Positions 1 through 6,171 of a DNA stretch of 6,499 nt are shown piece by piece. Origin of the DNA: Candidatus Eiseniibacteriota bacterium (lineage in GTDB: Bacteria; Arandabacterota; Arandabacteria; Arandabacterales; Arandabacteraceae); the NCBI GenBank assembly GCA_030622265.1, contig JAUXGG010000098.1, positions 1 through 6,499 of the forward strand, written 5' to 3'. Position 1 is the first letter of the stretch. The number at the start of each line of letters is the position of its first letter. The position numbers were made by a program, and so were the translations under genes. The notes under the pieces were generated by a model. The model worked only from the letters and a program-made list of their open reading frames with translations. It was not told the DNA's origin and searched no databases.

Positions 1-1
1 G

Positions 2-343
2 ATGGAAGTGCTTGTGGAGGTTAATACCTCGGGTGAGGAAACCAAGTTCGGCAGCCGGCCTCAAGATAGTGTTGACCTTGTGGAGAAAATATCGCACCTT
101 AACGGTATAGCTGTGAAGGGCCTGATGACCATCGGGGCTTTCACGGCCGATGAGGGAGCCCTCAGGAGCTGTTTCATCACCCTGCGGGAGCTGGCACGCA
201 AGACGCAGGAAGCAGGCATCTCCGGCGTGGAGATGCGGTATCTTTCCATGGGAATGACCTCTGATTTCGAAATAGCAATTGAAGAGGGATCGAACATGGT
301 GCGGATCGGAACCGCCATATTCGGTCCCAGACAGGCTCGGTAG
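2..343 (+). CDS. yggS: YggS/YlmE family PLP-binding homeostasis protein, C-terminal part (5' truncated)
   Basis: This is the C-terminal ~113 residues of a YggS/PLPBP protein, a single-domain TIM-barrel protein that binds pyridoxal 5'-phosphate and helps keep B6 and amino-acid pools balanced; no enzymatic reaction is firmly known for the family. Visible family signatures are VNTSGEETKFG near the left edge, GLMTIG in the middle, and the phosphate-binding end LSMGMTSDFEIAI followed by VRIGTAIFG and a terminal PR. The reading frame is open to the left edge. The ATG at 2 lies inside a conserved strand, so it is an internal Met and the true start and PLP lysine lie outside the window. The gene ends 29 bases before divIVA, so the two probably share a transcript. 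A yggS gene just upstream of divIVA is typical of the region after the division cluster. Identification is firm; the function is known only in general terms. Confidence 0.95.
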   Translation: MEVLVEVNTSGEETKFGSRPQDSVDLVEKISHLNGIAVKGLMTIGAFTADEGALRSCFITLRELARKTQEAGISGVEMRYLSMGMTSDFEIAIEEGSNMVRIGTAIFGPRQAR

Positions 344-352
344 TGGAGCTCT

Positions 353-363
353 AAGGAAGGGGG
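353..363 (+). promoter_or_regulatory. Ribosome binding site of divIVA
   Basis: The purine run AAGGAAGGGGG ends 9 bases before the TTG at 373. It supports that non-ATG start, since no in-frame ATG lies between the yggS stop and this TTG. Confidence 0.6.
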
Positions 364-372
364 CGCATAACC

Positions 373-873
373 TTGATCAGCCCACTCGATGTGAGGAACC
401 AGGTGTTCAAGAAGATGTTCAGGGGCTACGATGCCGACGAGGTCAGGATCTTCCTGGATGCGGTCGCCGATCGCATGGAGGACATGATCAAGAACAGGGA
501 AGACCTCGAACGTGAGAACGCGGTCTTGAAGGAGAAGAACAAGTCCTTCATGGAGATCGAGACCTCTCTAAGGGACACCATGGTGACGGCTCAGAGGATC
601 TGTGACGAGTCCAAGGTGACGGCTCAGAGGCAAGCCGACAATATCATCAGGCAGGCCGAGCTGGATGCCAGGACCAAGGTGGCAGACGTGAGCGGCGACC
701 TCGATCACCTCGCTAGACAGCGTCAGACCACCAGGGCCGAGACGATGGCCTTTATCGCCAAGCTCAAGAGCCTGCTGGAAGGGCACTTGAGCTTCCTGGG
801 AAGTATCGAGCGTGAGGTGAGGGATGATCCGGTCGGCCAGCCGTCGGGGGAAGGGGAGAAAGCAGGGGTATAG
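373..873 (+). CDS. divIVA: DivIVA-domain cell division/polarity protein
   Basis: DivIVA proteins bind negatively curved membrane at division sites and poles and recruit division or envelope-growth partners. The N-terminal ~50 residues match the family: ISPLDVRNQ, then FRGYDADEV (residues 16-24) and FLDAV. F16 and R17 correspond to the membrane-inserting Phe-Arg pair of Bacillus DivIVA. The rest, roughly residues 33-150, is rich in Glu, Lys, Arg, Gln and Ala as expected for a long coiled coil, and the last ~15 residues are a Gly/Pro/Glu-rich tail. The length of 166 residues is close to Bacillus DivIVA. The TTG start is chosen because it gives the canonical N-terminus and follows a good purine-rich site. 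Residues 71-75 and 82-86 both read VTAQR, an 11-residue repeat that is nearly exact in DNA. The neighbour yggS is usual; sepF and yggT are missing. In a didermic host the partner proteins would differ from those of Bacillus, so the exact role is inferred. Confidence 0.93.
   Translation: MISPLDVRNQVFKKMFRGYDADEVRIFLDAVADRMEDMIKNREDLERENAVLKEKNKSFMEIETSLRDTMVTAQRICDESKVTAQRQADNIIRQAELDARTKVADVSGDLDHLARQRQTTRAETMAFIAKLKSLLEGHLSFLGSIEREVRDDPVGQPSGEGEKAGV
582..630 (+). repeat. 16-bp direct repeat inside divIVA, 33-bp period
   Basis: GGTGACGGCTCAGAGG occurs at 582-597 and again, identically, at 615-630. The 33-base period equals 11 codons, a hendecad step, and both copies encode VTAQR in the coiled coil. 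It looks like a small in-frame tandem duplication whose middle part has since diverged. Confidence 0.85.
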
Positions 874-994
874 GGAGTCAGAAGGACCCTGAGTTTACTG
901 TCCCCGGAAGCACTCTTTTTCCGGTCAAGGCCGAACACAAAGGAATCTCAACGAGCAGAAGTATTTCAACGAACAGTGGAGGGTTGTGTAAGCG
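874..994. other. Intergenic gap between divIVA and the DUF167 gene
   Basis: These 121 bases are the only sizeable non-coding stretch in the window. They contain a perfect 6-bp inverted repeat, CCGGAA (904-909) and TTCCGG (919-924), with a 9-base loop. They also hold an imperfect 11-base direct repeat, TCAACGAGCAG at 948-958 and TCAACGAACAG at 966-976. The hairpin is short and is not followed by a T-run, so it is a poor terminator. I see no convincing -35/-10 pair. The gap could still hold an internal promoter for the coupled gene block that begins at 995. Confidence 0.5.
978..983 (+). promoter_or_regulatory. Ribosome binding site of the DUF167 gene
   Basis: GGAGGG lies 11 bases before the ATG at 995, at the long end of usual spacing. 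It supports that start. Confidence 0.55.
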
Positions 995-1306
995 ATGAGT
1001 GATAAGAACGAGGCCGGCGAGACGCCTGAGGCCCAGGTAAAGACGGCCATTGTCAGGGTGCGGGTATCACCCAAGTCCCGGAAGGGCCTGGTCGTGGGTT
1101 GGATGGATGACGGGGCGCTCAAGGTAAAGGTGCTTGCCGCGCCCGAGGGTGGCAGGGCCAATATCGAGCTCCTGCGTGTGCTGGCCGAGGAGTTGAGGAT
1201 ACCGGTGAGGCATGTTTCCCTCGAGAGCGGGAGCAGTTCCACCATCAAGATCTTGAAGATACAGGGCCTCGATGATGAGGAGGTAAGGAGGAGGATCAAC
1301 AAATGA
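995..1306 (+). CDS. yggU: DUF167 / YggU family protein
   Basis: This small protein of 103 residues belongs to the DUF167 (YggU) family, which has a compact alpha/beta fold and no established biochemical role. The family pattern is clear: a first strand IVRVRVSPKSRK, then LKVKVLAAPEGGRAN (the conserved AP-E/P-x-G-x-AN core), a helix LLRVLAEEL, and VSLESGSSSTIKILKI, which matches the usual G-x-x-S-R-x-K strand except that Thr stands at the normal Arg position. The first ~15 residues are polar and rich in acidic residues and probably flexible. The ATG at 995 has GGAGGG upstream. The stop codon overlaps the PNP start in an ATGA (1303-1306), so translation of the two is probably coupled. DUF167 genes often sit beside yggS, yggT and divIVA, as here. 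Confidence 0.9.
   Translation: MSDKNEAGETPEAQVKTAIVRVRVSPKSRKGLVVGWMDDGALKVKVLAAPEGGRANIELLRVLAEELRIPVRHVSLESGSSSTIKILKIQGLDDEEVRRRINK
1284..1294 (+). promoter_or_regulatory. Strong ribosome binding site of the PNP gene
   Basis: TAAGGAGG at 1284-1291 runs into a second AGGAGG at 1289-1294, 8 bases before the ATG at 1303. It lies inside the end of the DUF167 gene and is the best Shine-Dalgarno match among the starts in the window. Confidence 0.75.
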
Positions 1307-2124
1307 CCGACCAGAAGAGGCACATACTCGAAGCCCGAAACTACATAAGGTCGAAGACATCTCTCAAGCCCGATGTAGCCATCATCCTCGGGACAGGTAT
1401 CGGGGGATTGGCGGGAGAGATAAAGAGAGCGGAGAGGATTCCATACAGCGAGATACCGCACTTCCCGGTCTCATCGGTCCTTGGGCACTCCGGCGAGCTG
1501 GTCTTAGGGACGCTCTCGGGCAAGAAGGTTGTCGCCATGAACGGCCGGAGCCACTTCTACGAGGGCTACACGATGCAGCAGGTCACCTTCCCATTGAGGG
1601 TGATGAAGTACCTGGGCCCCAAGACCTTGATCGTTTCAAATGCCGTGGGAGGAATGAACCCCTTCTACAGGCGGGGCGATGTCGTGATGATATCCGACCA
1701 TATCAACCTGATGGGTGATAACCCCTTGATAGGGCCGAATGATGACTCGATCGGCACCAGGTTCCCTGACATGTCGGAACCCTACTCGAGAAAACTCATG
1801 GATCTGGCCGATAGGGTGGCGATTGATCTTAGGATCAAGATCCACCGCGGGGTCTTCGTCGCGGTCGCCGGTCCCAATCTTGAGACCGCTGCCGAATACC
1901 GGTTCCTGCGCACCATCGGCGCCGATACCGTGGGAATGTCCACCGTGCCCGAGGTCCTGGTGGCGCGCCACATGGGGATGAAGGTCCTTGGATTCTCGAT
2001 CGTGAGCGACATGTGCCTGCCCGATGCGCTTGAAGAGGCCAGTCACATAAGGATAATAAAGGCCGCCCAGAAGGCCGAGCCCAATCTCACGGCGGTCGTG
2101 AAAGGGGTACTCCGCAAGCTATGA
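1303..2124 (+). CDS. punA: Purine nucleoside phosphorylase, trimeric (PNP-I/MTAP) family
   Basis: This cytosolic purine-salvage enzyme cleaves purine nucleosides with phosphate to give a free base and (deoxy)ribose 1-phosphate. The 273-residue length fits the trimeric family. Visible motifs in order are the phosphate loop GTGIGG (30-35), GHSG (61-64), the RSHFYEGY active-site segment (R82, H84, Y86), SNAVGGMNP (112-120) around the purine/phosphate site, GPNLET (190-195) with the base-contacting Glu, VGMSTVPE (210-217) with the ribose-contacting Met, and SDMCLPD (235-241). At residue 236, Asp appears where classical 6-oxopurine PNPs have the base-recognition Asn; MTA phosphorylases also have Asp there. 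Overall motif spelling favours PNP over MTAP, but the preferred base is uncertain. The start overlaps the DUF167 stop by 4 bases and has a very strong ribosome site. Its stop overlaps the ileS start by 4 bases. PNP is an unusual member of this translation and envelope neighbourhood. Confidence 0.92.
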   Translation: MTDQKRHILEARNYIRSKTSLKPDVAIILGTGIGGLAGEIKRAERIPYSEIPHFPVSSVLGHSGELVLGTLSGKKVVAMNGRSHFYEGYTMQQVTFPLRVMKYLGPKTLIVSNAVGGMNPFYRRGDVVMISDHINLMGDNPLIGPNDDSIGTRFPDMSEPYSRKLMDLADRVAIDLRIKIHRGVFVAVAGPNLETAAEYRFLRTIGADTVGMSTVPEVLVARHMGMKVLGFSIVSDMCLPDALEEASHIRIIKAAQKAEPNLTAVVKGVLRKL

Positions 2125-5100
2125 GCAAGGACAAGCCCCTTTTCGAGCGGGTCCCGTCCCAGGTGGTCGCGCCCGAGGCCGAGGAGCGCATCCTCGCCTT
2201 CTGGGAAGAGAAGGATATCTTCGAGCAGAGCGTCCGGGGGCGCTCCGGCGAGAAGAGCTTCGTTTTCTATGAGGGACCTCCCACCGCAAACGGCATGCCC
2301 GGGGTGCACCATGTGCTCACCCGCGTGGTCAAGGACTTGATATGCAGGTTCAAGACCATGAAGGGGTACCAGGTGGTCCGCAAGGCCGGCTGGGACACCC
2401 ACGGTCTCCCGGTCGAGATCGAGGTGGAGAAAGAGCTCAAGATCACCAACAAGGATGAGATCGAGCAGTACGGCATCGAGAAGTTCAATCGCAAGTGCAG
2501 GGAAAGCGTATTCAAGTATGAGCGCGAATGGGTTCGCTTGACAAGGCGGATCGCCTTCTGGCTGGATCTTAGCAATCCATATATTACCTGCACCAACGAT
2601 TACATAGAATCCATCTGGAACATCTTGAGGAAGCTGTGGGATGCCGGCCTGATCTATAAAGGCCACAAGGTGCTCCCTTACTGCGCCAGGTGCGGTACGC
2701 CCTTATCGAGCCATGAGGTATCGCAGGGCTACGCCGACAAGGAAGATCCATCCATCTATGTGAGGATGAAGATCAAGGAGGATCCCGATAGCGCATTGCT
2801 GGTCTGGACCACCACTCCCTGGACCCTGATTTCCAATATCGCTGTCGCTGTGGATCCCGGACTCGAATATCTCAAGGTGAAGCACGGCGCCGAGCAGCTG
2901 GTGATCGCCCGGGAGCGCGCGGAGGCGGTCCTGGGTGAAGACTTCGAGGTCGCCGAACGCATGAAGGGAAGCGATCTCGTGGGCCTCCATTATGAGCCTC
3001 CCTTTACCTATGTAAAGCCGGAGGGCAAGGCCTATGTGGTGGTGGCCGCCGGCTTCGTCTCAGCAGAGGAAGGCACCGGCCTGGTTCACATCGCGCCGGC
3101 TTTTGGCGAAGATGACTATAACCTCGGCCGTGCCCAGGGACTGGCCTTCGTAAACCCTGTCCTCGATGACGGGACCTTCTCTGCCGAGGTAGAGCCCTGG
3201 AAGGGCCGCTTCGTGATCGATGCCAATCCCGATATCATGGCCGATCTTGAAAGCCGGGGGATTCTGTTTAAGGCCGAGACCGTGACCCATACCTATCCGT
3301 TCTGCTGGAGGTGCGATGCGCCCTTGATCTACTACGCGCATCCGTCGTGGTATGTGAAGACCACGGCGTTTAAGGACCAGATGATCAATCTCAACAAGAC
3401 CATTAACTGGGTTCCGCCGGAGTTCGGGGAGAACCGCTTCGGGCAGTGGCTCGAGAACAATGTGGATTGGGCCTTAAGCCGGGAGCGCTACTGGGGCACC
3501 CCGCTTAATATCTGGATCTGCGAGTCCTGTGATGAGCGCTACTGTGTCGGTGGGCTGGATGATCTAAGAGAGCATGCCATCGAGATCAAGGGAGATGCGG
3601 ACCTTCACCGGCCCTGGATCGACAATGTTATCTTGAAGTGCGCCTCCTGCGGCGGCACAATGAAGCGCACCCCGGATGTCATAGACTGCTGGTTCGATAC
3701 CGGCTGCATGCCTTATGCCCAGTATCATTATCCGTTCGAGAACAAGGAGCTCTTCGAGAGCCAGTTCCCGGCGGAGTTCATCTCGGAAGCCGTGGATCAG
3801 AGCAGGGGCTGGTTTTACTCCCTGCTTGCCATTTCCACCTTCATGTCGCATGAGCCGAGCTTCAAGAACTGCATAGTGGCCGGCCATATCCTCGACGCCG
3901 AAGGCCAGAAGATGAGCAAGTCCCGGGGTAATGTGGTGGACGCGCATGCGCTGATGGCCGAGACGGGTGCCGACCCCTTGCGGTGGTACCTCGTGGCTTC
4001 TTCTCCCATATGGCTGTCCAAGCGCTTCAACGCGGAGCCGGTGAAGGAGGTGGCGAGAAAACTGCTCGGCACCTTGAGGAACGTCTACTCCTTCTTCACC
4101 CTCTATGCGAGCATCGACTGCTTCGACCCCCGCCTCCACAAGATCCCTGTCGAGAAGCGGACCCAGATGGACCGCTGGCTCGTATCGAGAGTGAATTCCC
4201 TCGTAGCCTATGTGGACTCGGAGCTCGAGCGCTACCAGATCACCCGGGCGGCGAGGGCCATACAGGACTTCATCATAGACGACCTCTCCAACTGGTATGT
4301 TCGCAGATCACGGCGCCGGTACTGGCGGGCCGAGATGAATGAGGACAAGACTGCGGCCTACGCGACCCTCTATGAAGTATTGGTGGCCCTGGCAAAGCTC
4401 ATGGCGCCCTTCATGCCCTTCGTTGCCGAGGAGATCTACCGGAACCTGGTGGTCCCGGCCGATGAGAAGGCGCCGGAGAGCGTGCACCTGTGCGATTATC
4501 CGGAGAGCGATGCGGCGCGCATCGATTCCTCTCTCGAGGCGGGGATGCGTGCCGTGATGCGTGCAGTCACGCTTGTCCGTGCCGGAAGGAACCGCTCGCG
4601 CATCAAGGTCAAGCAGCCCCTTGCGAGCGTGAGGCTCTCTCTCGGTGAGAGGGTGAATGACGACATCCTGGACTCGCTCCTTGAGCATCTCAAGGAAGAG
4701 GTCAATGTGAAACAGGTCTTTATCGAGGAGGACCTGTCGGAGTATGTCTCCTTCACGGTCCTTCCCAAGTTCGAGGTGCTGGGGCCCAAGCTGGGTGAGA
4801 AGGTCAAGCATCTTAAGGGAGTCCTTGACGGCCTGGATGCCGAATCGATCCAGAAGCTTGAGGCCGGAGCCACGGTCACGGTCTCCCTCGACGGCGAAGA
4901 CTTCGAGCTCGAGCCTGATGCCGTGACGGTGAGGAAGGCCGAAAGAGAAGGCTATGTCTTCGAGAGCTCGGGTGGCGCATCGATCGTCCTGGACGCCAAC
5001 CTCACCGAGGAGCTCCTGGTTGAGGGCTGCGCGCGGGAGATCGTGAGCAGCATCCAGAACCTGAGGAAGAAATCCGGTTTCGAAGTCACCGACAATATAA

Positions 5101-5288
5101 GGATTCACATCTCCGGCGGCGATCTCGCGCGCAAGGCGATTGAGTCTTTCAGGGAACACATAATGAGGGAGACTCTTGCCGATGAGATCGACGGCGATCT
5201 GCCGGGCGATGCCAAAGCCACCGGCATCAAGGCCGGCGGGGAAGAGGTCGCCATCGTAATCGAGAGAACCTCAAGGGGGCAGCTTTGA
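2121..5288 (+). CDS. ileS: Isoleucyl-tRNA synthetase, type 2 (IleS2), with altered GVHH signature
   Basis: This enzyme charges tRNA-Ile with isoleucine using ATP and hydrolyses mischarged valine. The 1055 residues include a Rossmann fold starting near residue 45 with FYEGPPTANG, and the signature G61-V62-H63-H64 where HXGH is usual. The CP1 editing domain (~195-400) shows WTTTPWT (229-235) and GTGLVHIAPAFGEDD with D331/D332. KMSKS is intact at 597-601. The anticodon-binding domain (~680-830) includes SNWYVRRSRRRYW. A C-terminal ~200-residue domain of the type 2 kind follows, without the C-terminal zinc finger of type 1 enzymes. Four Cys pairs (C188/C191, C395/C398, C467/C470, C507/C510) probably form two zinc sites like those known in Thermus IleRS. 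The ATG overlaps the PNP stop (ATGA), with only a weak AAAGGGG site 13 bases upstream. Arginine codons here favour CGC, unlike the AGG-rich flanking genes. Type 2 enzymes are naturally mupirocin-tolerant. No frameshift is seen. Confidence 0.98.
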   Translation: MSKDKPLFERVPSQVVAPEAEERILAFWEEKDIFEQSVRGRSGEKSFVFYEGPPTANGMPGVHHVLTRVVKDLICRFKTMKGYQVVRKAGWDTHGLPVEIEVEKELKITNKDEIEQYGIEKFNRKCRESVFKYEREWVRLTRRIAFWLDLSNPYITCTNDYIESIWNILRKLWDAGLIYKGHKVLPYCARCGTPLSSHEVSQGYADKEDPSIYVRMKIKEDPDSALLVWTTTPWTLISNIAVAVDPGLEYLKVKHGAEQLVIARERAEAVLGEDFEVAERMKGSDLVGLHYEPPFTYVKPEGKAYVVVAAGFVSAEEGTGLVHIAPAFGEDDYNLGRAQGLAFVNPVLDDGTFSAEVEPWKGRFVIDANPDIMADLESRGILFKAETVTHTYPFCWRCDAPLIYYAHPSWYVKTTAFKDQMINLNKTINWVPPEFGENRFGQWLENNVDWALSRERYWGTPLNIWICESCDERYCVGGLDDLREHAIEIKGDADLHRPWIDNVILKCASCGGTMKRTPDVIDCWFDTGCMPYAQYHYPFENKELFESQFPAEFISEAVDQSRGWFYSLLAISTFMSHEPSFKNCIVAGHILDAEGQKMSKSRGNVVDAHALMAETGADPLRWYLVASSPIWLSKRFNAEPVKEVARKLLGTLRNVYSFFTLYASIDCFDPRLHKIPVEKRTQMDRWLVSRVNSLVAYVDSELERYQITRAARAIQDFIIDDLSNWYVRRSRRRYWRAEMNEDKTAAYATLYEVLVALAKLMAPFMPFVAEEIYRNLVVPADEKAPESVHLCDYPESDAARIDSSLEAGMRAVMRAVTLVRAGRNRSRIKVKQPLASVRLSLGERVNDDILDSLLEHLKEEVNVKQVFIEEDLSEYVSFTVLPKFEVLGPKLGEKVKHLKGVLDGLDAESIQKLEAGATVTVSLDGEDFELEPDAVTVRKAEREGYVFESSGGASIVLDANLTEELLVEGCAREIVSSIQNLRKKSGFEVTDNIRIHISGGDLARKAIESFREHIMRETLADEIDGDLPGDAKATGIKAGGEEVAIVIERTSRGQL
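2301..2312 (+). other. ileS: Codons for the non-canonical IleRS signature Gly-Val-His-His
   Basis: The four codons GGG GTG CAC CAT encode residues 61-64, at the place of the class I HIGH (HXGH) ATP-binding signature. Positions 1 and 3 of the motif are swapped, giving GXHH. The flanking residues PPTANGMP and VLTRVVKD are normal for the family, so the alignment at this point is secure. Confidence 0.9.
5273..5279 (+). promoter_or_regulatory. Ribosome binding site of the TraR/DksA-family gene
   Basis: AAGGGGG at the end of ileS lies 5 bases before the TTG at 5285. It supports this overlapping non-ATG start. Confidence 0.6.
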
Positions 5289-5671
5289 ACAAGGAAGACA
5301 TCGAGCATTTCAGGGCTCTTCTCTTAAGGGAGCGCAAGAAGGTGGTGGAGGAGCTCGACTGGATTGAGTCCAACTATATCGGCAAGTCCCAGAAGGACGC
5401 CAGCGGAGGGACCTCCAGGTATTCGATGCACCCGGCCGACAGGGGAACGGATTCCAGCGAGCAGGAAAAGGCCTATCTCATAGGCTCCGCGAGTGGCAGG
5501 GCCCTTGAGGATATCGATGAGGCGCTTGAGAATCTCGACAAGGAAGGCTATGGGGTATGCGCCTCCTGCGGCCAACCCATAGGCAGGGACAGGCTCGAGG
5601 TCGTGCCCCACGCCAGGCTCTGCATCTCGTGCAAGGCCAAGGCGGAAGAATCGCCGGGAGGGACCGCATAG
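5285..5671 (+). CDS. DksA/TraR-family C4 zinc-finger protein
   Basis: Proteins of this family insert a coiled-coil hairpin into the RNA polymerase secondary channel and modulate transcription, often with (p)ppGpp; many members are uncharacterised. This one has 128 residues. Residues 3-30 and 60-88 are charged helices that would form the coiled coil. Residues 45-60 (YSMHPADRGTDSSEQE) match the H-x-AD-x-GTD-x-x-EQE motif of the TraR/YteA-like branch. The C-terminal zinc finger is complete, with C92-x2-C95 and C113-x2-C116, and includes GYGVCASCGQPI and RLEVVPHARLC. The acidic-tip residues typical of true E. coli DksA are not evident, so DksA function should not be assumed. The TTG start overlaps the ileS stop in TTGA and has a close AAGGGGG site. 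The gene lies next to lspA, a common pairing. Family assignment is firm; the target promoters are unknown. Confidence 0.9.
   Translation: MNKEDIEHFRALLLRERKKVVEELDWIESNYIGKSQKDASGGTSRYSMHPADRGTDSSEQEKAYLIGSASGRALEDIDEALENLDKEGYGVCASCGQPIGRDRLEVVPHARLCISCKAKAEESPGGTA
5656..5662 (+). promoter_or_regulatory. Ribosome binding site of lspA
   Basis: GGGAGGG lies 8 bases before the GTG at 5671. It decides for the short GTG start over the longer upstream reading frame. Confidence 0.65.
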
Positions 5672-6171
5672 TGCTTGCCGTGGCTGTTGCCTTAGCGACG
5701 GTGGTCTTCGACCAGCTAACCAAGGCCGCCGTGGTAGGCAGCCTGGGAGAAGGCCAGCGCAGCCCGGTTTTTGGAGTCTTCATCAGGCTTGTCCACACAA
5801 GAAACTCAGGCGCGGTCTTCGGGATGATGAGAGGCGCCGGCACCTATTTCACCTTCTTCTCAATTGCCGCCGCCGCCGTACTGGTGGTGGTTCTCTTTTT
5901 CGCAAGGCGCTCGTCCACGCTGGTTCGCCTTTCCCTGGGCATGGTCCTGGGTGGCGCGGTGGGCAATCTGATCGACCGGCTTAGATTCGGCGCGGTCGTG
6001 GACTTCATCGACGTCGGGATAAGTGAATCGGTCCGGTGGCCTTGTTTCAATGTGGCGGATTCCGCGATCACGGTCGGAGTGTTCCTGCTCATCCTGAGCA
6101 GTTTCATGAAACCGGAGGACGGACCTGCTGAAGAAGCCGCGGAAAGAGGTGCCGACAGAGCAGCCGAATGA
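5671..6171 (+). CDS. lspA: Lipoprotein signal peptidase (signal peptidase II)
   Basis: LspA is an inner-membrane aspartyl protease that removes the signal peptide from prolipoproteins after the lipobox Cys has been diacylglyceryl-modified. From the GTG at 5671 the protein has 166 residues, normal for the family. It shows four hydrophobic membrane segments, near residues 2-13, 57-77, 85-100 and 129-144. Conserved motifs are FDQLTK (13-18), HTRNSGAVFGM (42-52), GNLIDRL (98-104), VVDFID (109-114) and FNVADSAI (126-133). D111 and D130 are the expected catalytic pair. The frame stays open upstream to 5557, but that extension lies over the zinc finger of the preceding gene and encodes an Arg/Gln-rich stretch unlike any LspA. 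The GTG shares one base with the TAG stop of the TraR/DksA-family gene (TAGTG) and has GGGAGGG upstream. The C-terminal tail after residue 146 is charged and Ala/Glu-rich. The stop overlaps the next start (ATGA). Confidence 0.96.
   Translation: MLAVAVALATVVFDQLTKAAVVGSLGEGQRSPVFGVFIRLVHTRNSGAVFGMMRGAGTYFTFFSIAAAAVLVVVLFFARRSSTLVRLSLGMVLGGAVGNLIDRLRFGAVVDFIDVGISESVRWPCFNVADSAITVGVFLLILSSFMKPEDGPAEEAAERGADRAAE

Noticed and set aside
904..924. CCGGAA/TTCCGG hairpin as a rho-independent terminator after divIVA
   Set aside because: The stem is only 6 bp and the T-rich part lies in the loop, with no T-run after the stem.
874..1002. Open frame continuing 42 codons past the divIVA TAG, as if by readthrough
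   Set aside because: The stretch is short, has no DivIVA-like content, and divIVA already has normal length. Chance explains an open frame of this size.
925..1461. A 178-codon minus-strand open frame across the DUF167 gene
   Set aside because: It covers a clear DUF167 gene and the PNP start, its predicted product has no family features, and it has no supporting ribosome site that I could see.
2043..2666. A 207-codon minus-strand open frame over the PNP/ileS junction
   Set aside because: It is antisense to conserved PNP and IleRS motifs; it is a shadow of the sense genes.
2682..3668. Cys pairs of IleRS as an inserted foreign zinc-finger domain
   Set aside because: The four CXXC pairs fall at the places expected for the two zinc sites known in Thermus-type IleRS, so they are native to the enzyme.
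4308..5159. A 283-codon open frame on the minus strand inside ileS
   Set aside because: It lies antisense to a fully conserved IleRS region, shows no recognisable domain, and is typical of antisense frames in GC-rich coding DNA.
5557..5670. An N-terminal extension of lspA from the ATG at 5557
   Set aside because: The extension is encoded over the zinc finger of the preceding gene, is Arg/Gln-rich and would precede the first membrane helix unlike any LspA. The GTG at 5671 with GGGAGGG upstream fits the family.
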